Assembly (NCBI GenBank): GCA_036507655.1
Contig: DATCIS010000010.1
Span: 1 to 28,442 of the forward strand
DNA length: 28,442 nt
Direction of reading: 5' to 3'
Source of the DNA: 2-01-FULL-49-22 sp036507655
GTDB taxonomy: Bacteria; Patescibacteriota; Saccharimonadia; Saccharimonadales; UBA10212
The translations under genes and the position numbers were made by a program. The notes below the pieces were generated by a model. The model saw only the letters and a program-made list of their open reading frames with translations. It made no database searches and had not been told where the DNA came from. The number at the start of each line of letters is the position of its first letter. Positions within the stretch are counted from its first letter, which is position 1. This document shows, in pieces, positions 14,330 to 21,209 of the stretch.

Positions 14330-15624
14330 GGCGCGAAATTCTGCCTAAGCCACTCATCTAAGGAGCCACCACCACCACCACTCAGGCCGATTACTAAATC
14401 GCCTTTTTTAATGTGTTCGAGGACGACAGTTTTTAGCTTGTCATTTAGTCCCATTGGTCTAGCCACCGCTCGTCCCGGCGCATCGAGGTTTTTAATCAGT
14501 GTGGCTGGTTTAAGTACCGGCTGCGAAGGATCCTCGCGCGCCAAATAACTTGGCACCCAATAAAGCCCGTCCGCTCCGTCAAAGACGTCCTGGTGTTGAT
14601 CTCTCATGTAGTGCATGCGCCGATTAGTGAGCGGCTCGTAGATGATGACTATCTTCTGTCCAGTTTTTTGGGCTGTTTCTAGAGCCACGCTCATAACGCC
14701 GCGGATTTTATCCGGCGTGTGGGCGTAATCGGTGTATAGATTGTCGGTTATTTTTTCGAAGCGGCGGCTGACGCCAGGGAAATCGCGCATCAACCGAACC
14801 AGTTGCTCAGGAGACTCTTGTGTCAAATGGGCTACGGCGCGGATAGCCAACCAGGCATCAAAACGGTTATATCTACCTAGCAGCTTAATCTTATCTATGT
14901 AGGTATTATTCTCCGATTCGACAAATACTCCTGGCGACGAATTACTTAACAAGTTAAGCTTTTCGGCATCCGCTTGCCAAAGCACAACTTCGTGGCTCTG
15001 CTTGGTAAACTCCTTGAAGGCATCATAATAATCTTCTTGTGTTGGAAAAATTTCGTGGTGGTCCCAAGCCAAACCGGTAATGACGGCCAGGCGGGGCTTA
15101 AAAGCCAAAAAATTGCGGTCGAATTCGTCGGCTTCGTAGATAAAATATTCGCTTCTGGGCTCGTATTGGCCCATCTCGCCAAAACTGGTTTTAGCGCCTA
15201 CGCTATAACTCATCGGGACTTTGAGCTGTTTGAACAACCAGATGACCATAGCTGTAGTTGTAGTTTTGCCATGCGTTCCGGCTACCGCGACCATCTTTAG
15301 TTGTTTTTGCGACAAAATCTCATTTATAAACCCGTCTCGTCTCGATATTTTGATCTTGTTTTGATGGCAAAAAAGCAACTCCGGATTGTCATCCTTCAAC
15401 GCTGAGGTATGAACAAACCAATCAATCGGTTTCCGGGCATGGACCGCTGCGACTTTTTCCGGCGTTTGTCCAATGTGTATCTCATTTATTCCATGGCCGC
15501 GCAGATATTTGATGTATTGACTGTCTTTTTCATCTGAACCACTAACATCGTATCCGGCCTGTTTGGCAATCAGAGCCAGCGGACCGATGCCCGCCCCGCC
15601 AATGCCCGAAAAATAGACATGCAT
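14326..15624 (-). CDS. murC: UDP-N-acetylmuramate--L-alanine ligase (MurC/Mpl family)
   Basis: This 432-aa cytoplasmic Mur ligase adds L-Ala to UDP-MurNAc in peptidoglycan synthesis. The N-terminal Rossmann domain begins FSGIGGAGIGPLA with SGSDEKDS; the ATP loop is AGTHGKTTT (115-123); the central domain has EADEFDRNFL and WDHHEIFP; the C-terminal domain has YAHTPDKIRGV and IIYEPLTNRR. It is slightly short for MurC (about 450-490). Mpl (murein peptide ligase) is the alternative and is similar in length, but the rest of the pathway here (MurJ) and the single copy favour MurC. Start ATG 15624 gives a normal N-terminus; no Shine-Dalgarno is evident. Confidence 0.85.
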   Translation of the reverse strand: MHVYFSGIGGAGIGPLALIAKQAGYDVSGSDEKDSQYIKYLRGHGINEIHIGQTPEKVAAVHARKPIDWFVHTSALKDDNPELLFCHQNKIKISRRDGFINEILSQKQLKMVAVAGTHGKTTTTAMVIWLFKQLKVPMSYSVGAKTSFGEMGQYEPRSEYFIYEADEFDRNFLAFKPRLAVITGLAWDHHEIFPTQEDYYDAFKEFTKQSHEVVLWQADAEKLNLLSNSSPGVFVESENNTYIDKIKLLGRYNRFDAWLAIRAVAHLTQESPEQLVRLMRDFPGVSRRFEKITDNLYTDYAHTPDKIRGVMSVALETAQKTGQKIVIIYEPLTNRRMHYMRDQHQDVFDGADGLYWVPSYLAREDPSQPVLKPATLIKNLDAPGRAVARPMGLNDKLKTVVLEHIKKGDLVIGLSGGGGGSLDEWLRQNFAP

Positions 15625-15678
15625 AGTAAAAGGTTACAGGTTTTAGGGTATAGGTGCCAGTAATTTCCTCGGGAAGGT

Positions 15679-15752
15679 AGCCCGAGTATCGGATTCATTC
15701 CGTACCCGGCGCGATAGGAAACCCCGAAGGGGTGTCTTATAAGGCGATAGCC
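15679..15752 (+). other. Structured two-hairpin element, copy C
   Basis: Hairpin 1 has CGG/CCG around an ATTCATT loop (15693-15699), a bulged T, then GTA/TAC. Hairpin 2 has outer ATAGGA (15714-15719) / TCTTAT (15735-15740, one G-U), an A-G mismatch (15720/15734), inner ACCCC/GGGGT and a GAA loop. CGGCGCGAT joins them and GGCGATAGCC follows, as in copy B. It stands 40 nt before ATG 15793. A short direct repeat, TAGGAAATAGG, follows at about 15761-15785. Confidence 0.7.
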
Positions 15753-15792
15753 GCAGGTTATAGGAAATAGGAGTTAGGAAATAGGGATTAAA

Positions 15793-16416
15793 ATGTATCA
15801 TAGGTTAAGCATGATTAGAAAGATTTCTTCACTTTTTTACTATGGACCACGCTACGTTTTTTTAATTTTGTTTGTAGCTAGTGCTTTGTTGTCGGTCTAT
15901 GCCCTACGGCAAAACAATCTGACGATGGTCAAACTCAGAGATAAGGTCTACGAAGTCGACAAAAACGGCGGCGATGTCAACGCTGCTCTGAATGATTTGC
16001 GCCAATATGTTTATTCCCATATGAATACCAACCTCTCGAGTGGTAATAATGCTATCAAGCCACCTATTCAACTCCGGTACACCTATGAGCGGCTAGTAAC
16101 CGAGGCTGAAAAGGAGGCCAACGACATTGACTTGTACACCGAAGCGGCTAATTACTGTCAGGAACGGATTCCAGCCAGTGTCTCGATATCCGGTCGCAGC
16201 CGTATATCCTGCGTACAAGACTACATATTGAGCCACGGCGGCCAGCGGGCAGAGAAAATCCCGACCGCTCTTTATCAATTCGACTTTGTAAGTCCCTCGT
16301 GGAGTCCAGATTTCGCCGGCTGGAGTTTAATCCTAACGGCTGTCTTATTCTTGGTTTTTGTGGCCAAGATTTTTTACGACAAAATTTTAGGCACCCAACT
16401 TAGGCAGCAGTACTAA
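15793..16416 (+). CDS. Two-helix membrane protein with an outer domain, unknown function
   Basis: This 207-aa protein has membrane helices at about 21-38 and 174-195 flanking an extracytoplasmic domain of about 135 residues that is mostly helical and contains the only two cysteines, C122 and C140. Both termini would face the cytoplasm (RK-rich start, basic C-terminus). A weak AGGGA lies upstream of ATG 15793; ATG 15811 is possible. Structured element C precedes it. It overlaps the convergent gene at its 3' end by 4 nt. I know of no named family. The cysteine pair fits an oxidised disulfide. Confidence 0.7.
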   Translation: MYHRLSMIRKISSLFYYGPRYVFLILFVASALLSVYALRQNNLTMVKLRDKVYEVDKNGGDVNAALNDLRQYVYSHMNTNLSSGNNAIKPPIQLRYTYERLVTEAEKEANDIDLYTEAANYCQERIPASVSISGRSRISCVQDYILSHGGQRAEKIPTALYQFDFVSPSWSPDFAGWSLILTAVLFLVFVAKIFYDKILGTQLRQQY

Positions 16417-17075
16417 GGGCTGGTGTTGTTTTGATTTTGGCTGTTTGGTTGCGTGGAACCGGAGGTATTTTGGGTGCTGGTATTTGATTGAGTCTGGTTG
16501 GTCTGGTTGCTACAATCTGGACCGTTTGGATTCTGCTTGACGTATTCGGAAATTGCTTGGGCAACCTTACCGTCACTCTTGAGGTTTTCCCAAAAGGCTA
16601 CTTGGCTTCGGTTAATCACCATTTCATCGTATGGTGAATGTAGTTGCTGGCAGCCCAACTTGGTTAACTGTGGGTTAGATTGGTTGTTATTGGCGCTTTG
16701 CTCGGTGGTTAGATAGTAAATATCCCGCAGCACGATGTATTTATCGGTCATTTTAGTGACGTGCCCGAAATAGGTTGAGTAGAGCACCGAACCGCTAGTG
16801 GCGCCGCCGTTAAGGAATACGGCCTGGTATTTACTTTTGTCGACTCTGTCGAACTCTGAATTGGTGGTGACGCTACCAAATCCAAGGTAGAGTGAAAGAG
16901 CTCCAAGCAACAGAGCAGAGCCCAGGATTAATATAAATAACTCTATGCGTACTGTTCTGGTAGCCCAGTCGATATGTTTCCGGCGCCCAGTATGGACCGG
17001 CGTATGCGCCGCACTATTAGCTGTATTTAGGGGTTGGGAGACCCGTCTATCTCCACCTCGCGATAGGAATTCCAT
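16413..17075 (-). CDS. Single-pass membrane protein with Asn/Gln/Ser/Thr-rich tail, unknown function
   Basis: This 220-aa protein has a basic cytoplasmic N-terminus (1-43), one membrane helix (about 44-66), an outer globular part (about 75-185, including YQAVFLNGGATSGSVLYSTYFGHV) and a low-complexity tail of Asn, Gln, Ser and Thr (about 190-220). Its two cysteines, C142 and C188, are both in the outer part. The YQAVFL...VYFG-like pattern recurs in small membrane proteins of CPR genomes, but I cannot assign a role. TATACT on this strand ends 5 nt before ATG, so the transcript is probably leaderless. It is convergent with the 207-aa gene, overlapping at CTAA. Confidence 0.7.
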   Translation of the reverse strand: MEFLSRGGDRRVSQPLNTANSAAHTPVHTGRRKHIDWATRTVRIELFILILGSALLLGALSLYLGFGSVTTNSEFDRVDKSKYQAVFLNGGATSGSVLYSTYFGHVTKMTDKYIVLRDIYYLTTEQSANNNQSNPQLTKLGCQQLHSPYDEMVINRSQVAFWENLKSDGKVAQAISEYVKQNPNGPDCSNQTNQTQSNTSTQNTSGSTQPNSQNQNNTSP

Positions 17076-17080
17076 CTGTT

Positions 17081-17086
17081 AGTATA
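17081..17086 (-). promoter_or_regulatory. -10 TATACT of the 220-aa membrane-protein gene
   Basis: TATACT on the minus strand lies 5 nt before ATG 17075, leaving no space for a leader or ribosome-binding site. A small AACGC-ATAA-GCGTT hairpin lies further upstream in the same 171-nt divergent gap. Confidence 0.5.
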
Positions 17087-17173
17087 CCTCTTTTATTTAC
17101 AATACTCTTTCATGATAACGCATAAGCGTTTTAATGAGCAAGTCTGACAAAAATCTTTAGATAACGATAGAGG

Positions 17174-17202
17174 TTGACAGATGATATAACCTCAGGTTAT
17201 TT
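17174..17202 (+). promoter_or_regulatory. Promoter of the 65-aa protein gene
   Basis: A perfect -35 TTGACA (17174-17179) is followed after 17 bp by TTATTT (17197-17202); TATTTT with 18 bp is equivalent. It leads to a leader of about 35 nt with a purine-rich GAGAGAGGGAGA ribosome site before ATG 17247. Confidence 0.65.
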
Positions 17203-17246
17203 TAGGGGTACCATTAGTAAGTAACGGAGAGAGAGGGAGATAAGCA

Positions 17247-17444
17247 ATGGCTTATAAGCATACAAACAGTAAAGGTGTTACATATCACTTAAACTCCAAA
17301 AACGTCACCCTTCGCGGGGGTAAGAAACAAATGATCTATTACTTTAGTAAAGACGAACGCAAAGATACCGCTGCCGACCTGCCAGGAGACCGCAAAGTCC
17401 AGGAAAACCCGCGCAACGGATTTCTGACTCTTAAGAGAAAATAA
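17247..17444 (+). CDS. Small basic protein conserved in CPR bacteria (KHTNSKG type), unknown function
   Basis: This 65-aa lysine-rich protein (MAYKHTNSKGVTYHLN at the start, then RGGKKQMIYYFSKDE, LPGDRKV and NPRNGFLTLKRK) matches a short family that I recall as common in Saccharibacteria and related CPR genomes. It has a consensus -35, a good ribosome-binding site and its own strong terminator, so it is a single-gene unit and is probably well expressed. The size and charge suggest a nucleic-acid-associated or ribosome-associated protein, but that is a guess. There is no signal peptide and no cysteine. Confidence 0.8.
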   Translation: MAYKHTNSKGVTYHLNSKNVTLRGGKKQMIYYFSKDERKDTAADLPGDRKVQENPRNGFLTLKRK

Positions 17445-17464
17445 ACCCGCTATACTGAACCGAC

Positions 17465-17493
17465 AAAACACCCGCCTGCAGGCGGGTGTTTTT
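17465..17493 (+). terminator. Strong intrinsic terminator, 12-bp stem
   Basis: AAAACACCCGCC (17465-17476) and GGCGGGTGTTTT (17481-17492) are perfectly complementary around a TGCA tetraloop, followed by T. The A and T flanks make it usable in both directions. It insulates the 65-aa gene from murJ. Confidence 0.93.
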
Positions 17494-17540
17494 GATTACC
17501 TCCCCGAGGAAGATATTTCTAATTTCAAATCCTTAACCTT

Positions 17541-17546
17541 TATACT
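17541..17546 (+). promoter_or_regulatory. -10 TATACT of murJ
   Basis: TATACT ends 9 nt before ATG 17556, giving at most a leader of 2-3 nt. No Shine-Dalgarno is present. Confidence 0.5.
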
Positions 17547-17555
17547 AAGTGCAGC

Positions 17556-19154
17556 ATGAATCGATGGCTCACCCGCGCAAACCAGCGTATCTCACTCCCT
17601 GGCGCTGCAGCATTACTTATCGGTGCTTCACTTTTCGGGCAATTGCTGGGTTTTATACGCGTCCAGATTATCAATGGTAACTTTAACCGTCCCGGCGATA
17701 TAACCACCGATGCCTACTTTGCAGCCTTTAAAATCCCCGACTTCTTTTTCTACACCATAGCTGCCGGCGCCCTGGGCGTGGCTTTCATGCCTTTTTTGGC
17801 CGATAAGCTGGCTCAGGGAGACAAGCGTGCCATCTGGCAAATCACTTCAGGCTTGCTCAACTTTCTTGGAATTCTGATGGCGTTGGTTGGCATTATTATG
17901 TTGGTTTTCACTGAGCCGCTGATAAAACTGGTGGTTGGCAATAATCTAGGTCCTGACCAAATGCACGACGCCGTTACCATCATGCGCATTGTCGCACTCA
18001 ATCCTTTGTTGTTTACAATCTCTGGAATTTTGACTAGCTTGCAGCAAACATTTGGTCGCTTCTTTTTCTTCGCCTTGGCCCCTATTACTTACAATGTGTT
18101 CATCATCGCCAGCGTCTATGTGTTCAAAGATAATCTCGGTCTGATTGGACTCGGTTTTGGCGCCTTGGCTGGAGCCGTGGCTCAACTGTTAATTGTCTGT
18201 CTGGGTCTGATTGGGATGAATTTTAAATGGCGGCCGGTAATTAACTTTCGCAGCCCTGACTTTCGAGGAATATTGCGCAATCTGCCACCGCGCTCTATCG
18301 ACCAGGGAATCGACTCCATCAACTCAATTGTTGAAACCAACCGGGCCAGTGTGCTTGGACGAGGCAACATCACATTTTACGAAAACGCCTACACATTACA
18401 TCTGGTCCCCATCTTGTTAATCGGCACAGCCATTGCCACCGCCGCTTTTCCGCGGCTTAATGACCGGTTATCGCAAGGGCGAAGCGACCTCTTCCGCCGT
18501 GATTTCTTGCAAGTACTTCGCGTGATGATCTGGATAATCCTGCCGGTGGCGGTTATAACCTTCTTCGCCCGCGCCTACTTTGCCCGTTTAATCTTCAAAA
18601 ACATCGCTCCGGAGATTGCTTTGATTTTAGGCTTTTTAGCCGGGGCTATTATTTTCCGAACCATCTACGCCATAATTTCGCGCTATTTTTATGCCCAGAA
18701 AGATACTAAAACCCCCTTGTTTGTCTCGCTTTTTGCCATAGCCCTTAACATTTATTTGGTCTTCACATTGGCCAAGCCGGTAGATGATGGTGGCTACGGC
18801 ATTGCCGGTCTAGCGCTGGCACAGTCCATCGTGGCGGCCGTCGAAGTTGTCGTCCTGGTAATCATAATGCTCTGGCGTGACCATAAGCTCTTTGGCGGTG
18901 AATTCTGGAACGGCGTGGCCCGTTCGCTGTCCGTGACCGGCTTTACCGTTTTGACAGCCTACAGCATGGTCCACATCTTCCAACTCGAGAGCACTGACCG
19001 CGGTTTCATCACGCTCGGTACCAAGATTTTCTTGATAATTTTACCGACATTCGCCGTCCACATACTAATTTCAGCTATTTATAGGCTGGAAGAGGTGCAA
19101 CCGGTTATGGCAAAGATACGCCAAATCATTCTGAAGCCAGTTCGCATACAGTAA
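17556..19154 (+). CDS. murJ: Lipid II flippase MurJ
   Basis: This 532-aa polytopic protein of the MOP/MviN family has about 14 membrane helices and flips lipid II across the cytoplasmic membrane for peptidoglycan assembly. Family marks include LLGFIRVQII near helix 1, DAYFAAFKIPDFFF, GALGVAFMPFLA, and in the second half the RSIDQGIDSINSIVETNRAS stretch, then ATAAFPRLNDRLSQG and a FYAQKDTKTPLFVSL segment. Length is typical. It starts at ATG 17556, 10 nt after a -10-like TATACT. With murC it shows that the organism builds its own peptidoglycan. The C-terminus reads convergently towards tatC, 79 nt away. Confidence 0.93.
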   Translation: MNRWLTRANQRISLPGAAALLIGASLFGQLLGFIRVQIINGNFNRPGDITTDAYFAAFKIPDFFFYTIAAGALGVAFMPFLADKLAQGDKRAIWQITSGLLNFLGILMALVGIIMLVFTEPLIKLVVGNNLGPDQMHDAVTIMRIVALNPLLFTISGILTSLQQTFGRFFFFALAPITYNVFIIASVYVFKDNLGLIGLGFGALAGAVAQLLIVCLGLIGMNFKWRPVINFRSPDFRGILRNLPPRSIDQGIDSINSIVETNRASVLGRGNITFYENAYTLHLVPILLIGTAIATAAFPRLNDRLSQGRSDLFRRDFLQVLRVMIWIILPVAVITFFARAYFARLIFKNIAPEIALILGFLAGAIIFRTIYAIISRYFYAQKDTKTPLFVSLFAIALNIYLVFTLAKPVDDGGYGIAGLALAQSIVAAVEVVVLVIIMLWRDHKLFGGEFWNGVARSLSVTGFTVLTAYSMVHIFQLESTDRGFITLGTKIFLIILPTFAVHILISAIYRLEEVQPVMAKIRQIILKPVRIQ

Positions 19155-19233
19155 TACATCTGCTAACCAACATTAAGCTGCCAGCACCAGGTTTATAAAC
19201 TTGCTTCCTATAGAATAGTGGTTGAATTATTCA

Positions 19234-20109
19234 CTACCCAGTGGATCGGATGTCCATTATGAGCTTCGGCTGCAGGGGTACTACAGGGTTAGATGGTGTT
19301 GCGGGCTTTAAAGCCAATGCGCCCAGAGCAGGAGCGCTTTTTATAACCGGGTTTGTAGTTGGCGTTTCTATGATCGAATCGGCTTTAGTTAATGTCTTTT
19401 TATCGCGGCGGTTGACGAACCAAATGAGCGCCACAGAGAACTGGTATAGAAATATTATGGGTGCCGCCATCAGAAGTTGGTTCATCGGGTCCGGCGTAGG
19501 GGTTAAAATAGCGGCAACAATAAAACTAAAGAGCACCACGAAGCGTTGATGTTTCATTAACCGTCTTGGATTTTGGGGTTTAATGCGGTTGATGAATAGC
19601 AGAATCAAAGGCAGCTGAAACAGCAAAGCGAAGCCCGCCGTATAGCCGAAGATAAAGTTCAGGTATTCATTGATAGTCAAAAGAGATTGCAAATCTTCGC
19701 TGGAGATATTAGACAAGAAGTGCAGGGCTGCTGGCAAACTGAGGAAGTAGGCAAACAGCACTCCCGCGACCATTAGCGCGGACGAATATAAAATTACTTT
19801 GACTGCGCCCATATAGCGCCTTAAAGCCGGCCTTAAAAACCTAGCAATTTGATATACCAGAACCGGAACCGTCACCAATATACCGAATAGAAAAGAGATT
19901 TTTATTATGGCGTTGAATCCGCCGGTGGGCGTAGTGTAGTAAAGCGGTTCATTTAGCGGACGCCTTATTATCTGGAACAACTTGTCATGGATTATATAAC
20001 CAAGGATACTGCTGAAAAATAAAGTCGAAGCGACCAGTATCAGCCGTATTTGCAGTTCTCGGATATGTTCGCTGAATGGCTGAGTTTTGGGACTCGTTCC
20101 ATCCGGCAT
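19234..20109 (-). CDS. tatC: Sec-independent translocase subunit TatC
   Basis: This 291-aa protein has six membrane helices. The N-terminal signature EHIRELQIRL, the YTTPTGGFNA loop, and LTPTPDPMNQLLMAAPIIFLYQ before the last helices are diagnostic of TatC, the twin-arginine signal receptor. An unusual C-terminal tail of about 60 residues, rich in Pro, Ala, Thr and Lys, extends into the cytoplasm beyond the normal end. AGGAG lies 6 nt upstream of ATG 20109, deciding the start. It follows tatA on the same strand after 45 nt, so the two form an operon. Confidence 0.95.
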   Translation of the reverse strand: MPDGTSPKTQPFSEHIRELQIRLILVASTLFFSSILGYIIHDKLFQIIRRPLNEPLYYTTPTGGFNAIIKISFLFGILVTVPVLVYQIARFLRPALRRYMGAVKVILYSSALMVAGVLFAYFLSLPAALHFLSNISSEDLQSLLTINEYLNFIFGYTAGFALLFQLPLILLFINRIKPQNPRRLMKHQRFVVLFSFIVAAILTPTPDPMNQLLMAAPIIFLYQFSVALIWFVNRRDKKTLTKADSIIETPTTNPVIKSAPALGALALKPATPSNPVVPLQPKLIMDIRSTG

Positions 20110-20154
20110 AATTTGCTCCTTTTAATTTTTAATTTTTTTGGTTTTAGATTGATT

Positions 20155-20403
20155 TTATCGTCTGGTGTACTCTGTATTGCTTCTGTAATAATCCATCTGC
20201 CCATCTTCTTTAGGCGGAGCCTCGGTATTTTTATTAGCTTCTCCTTTCTGGTCTGCCGAGGCCGTTTCCTTGCTAAAGAACCCATCTCGTAGCTCTCGCA
20301 TAGACTGGCCCAGGCTGCGGGCTAGCTTAGGCAAACGGGTACTGCCAAATAACAATAGCACTATGGCTAATAGGATGATTAATTCTGGTAGTCCGAAGCT
20401 CAT
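20155..20403 (-). CDS. tatA: TatA/E-family twin-arginine translocase subunit
   Basis: This 82-aa protein has the canonical TatA layout: short outer end, one membrane helix (about 5-20, PELIILLAIVLLLFG), the FGSTRLPKLARSLG hinge, an amphipathic helix (SMRELRDGF) and an acidic, Gln/Lys-rich tail. It would oligomerise to form the export pore with TatC, encoded just downstream. An extended -10 (TGCTACAAT, minus strand, 20436-20444) stands upstream. A second TatA homologue diverges from the same intergenic region. Confidence 0.93.
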   Translation of the reverse strand: MSFGLPELIILLAIVLLLFGSTRLPKLARSLGQSMRELRDGFFSKETASADQKGEANKNTEAPPKEDGQMDYYRSNTEYTRR

Positions 20404-20435
20404 TTGTATTTTTCCATTTTAGCTTGGCTGGGTTA

Positions 20436-20467
20436 ATTGTAGCATGATAATCTGGTTATGTTATAAT
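20436..20467. promoter_or_regulatory. Back-to-back promoters between the two tatA genes
   Basis: On the minus strand TGCTACAAT (20444 to 20436) is an extended -10 for tatA-tatC. On the plus strand TGTTATAAT (20459-20467) is an extended -10 with perfect TATAAT for the second tatA, giving a leader of about 30 nt with AAGAGAT before ATG 20503. The two polymerase sites overlap in their upstream regions, so the units could interfere with or balance one another. Confidence 0.65.
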
Positions 20468-20502
20468 GTTTATGTTAACAATAAAATAATAAGAGATACA
20501 AA

Positions 20503-20793
20503 ATGTTTGGTTTAGGCCAAGCCGAATTACTAATAATTTTATTTATAGTGTTGTTATTCTTTGGACCAAGCAAATTGCCCAAACTGTCAAAAACTTTTGG
20601 TGAATCTGTCAAGGGTTTAAGGGACGGCTTTACTGACGGTAAGAATGACAAATCCCTTAAGGACATTACCAAAGAGGTCAGCAGCTCGGCCAGAGAGATT
20701 AAACAGACTATTGCTGAAGTTAAACGAGCTCCCTTTGCGTCCAGTGAGCAGGGATATGGCCAAGAGGGCTACGGCGAAGATAAGAATGGTTAG
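20503..20793 (+). CDS. Second TatA/B-family subunit
   Basis: This 96-aa protein begins MFGLGQAELLIILFIVLLFFG, one membrane helix (about 6-21), then GPSKLPKLSKTFGESVKGLRDGF as hinge and amphipathic helix, a longer charged helix (to about 73), and a Gly/Tyr/Glu tail. It is a clear paralogue of the 20155 tatA but has a longer cytoplasmic part, which would suit a TatB-like role; short motifs do not separate TatA from TatB reliably. It is transcribed divergently from tatA-tatC from its own extended -10 promoter. The small tail-fibre-like gene follows 11 nt downstream and may share the transcript. Confidence 0.88.
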   Translation: MFGLGQAELLIILFIVLLFFGPSKLPKLSKTFGESVKGLRDGFTDGKNDKSLKDITKEVSSSAREIKQTIAEVKRAPFASSEQGYGQEGYGEDKNG

Positions 20794-20804
20794 GAACAGT
20801 TAAC

Positions 20805-21104
20805 ATGGCAAGATTACCTATTCCCGGTGCCGATGATGGCGTATGGGGAGAAATCCTCAATAACTTCCTTAGTATCGAGCACAATTCCGATGGTACCCAA
20901 AAAACTCTTCCCATAAGGAAAGGTGGTACCGGTGCTACGAACGCCGAAGATGCCCGCCAAAATTTGGGTCTTTCATCAAATAACAGTAGCAATCTATTTA
21001 TCCAAAATTCTAATCCGGCTGCTGCTGGGCCGTTTATGTGGGTCCAAACCGGACTTGGATCAAGCGGCCAAGGTATCACTTTTTGGATCGAAGACGGCTC
21101 ATAA
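20805..21104 (+). CDS. Small phage-tail-fibre-like protein
   Basis: This 99-aa protein combines an N-terminal block RLPIPGADDGVWGEILNNFL with a KGGTGATNAEDARQNLG motif (about 39-55). The second motif is a well-known collar repeat of phage tail fibres, where it precedes trimeric receptor-binding parts. The end, MWVQTGLGSSGQGITFWIEDGS, is rich in aromatic and Gly residues and looks like a finished small beta domain, so the gene is not obviously truncated. It has no signal peptide and no twin-arginine motif, though it lies next to the second tatA. It may be a domesticated tail-fibre module used for attachment or as a remnant of phage origin. Function unknown. Confidence 0.65.
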   Translation: MARLPIPGADDGVWGEILNNFLSIEHNSDGTQKTLPIRKGGTGATNAEDARQNLGLSSNNSSNLFIQNSNPAAAGPFMWVQTGLGSSGQGITFWIEDGS

Positions 21105-21209
21105 AACAGATTTTAGGCTCTGGTAATTATTAAAAAAACTGTTAGGGCATAGCACCTGTAACGCATAACTTAAAATGCGTCGGGTCGGTATAGTATAAAA
21201 TAGTAACTA

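Noticed and set aside
15755..15790. Tandem TAGGAAATAGG words as a possible CRISPR-like or iteron array
   Set aside because: Only two to three imperfect short copies without regular spacers; more likely slippage.
17101..17140. AACGC-ATAA-GCGTT hairpin as a terminator
   Set aside because: Only 5 bp with a weak T run, between two divergent genes where no terminator is needed.
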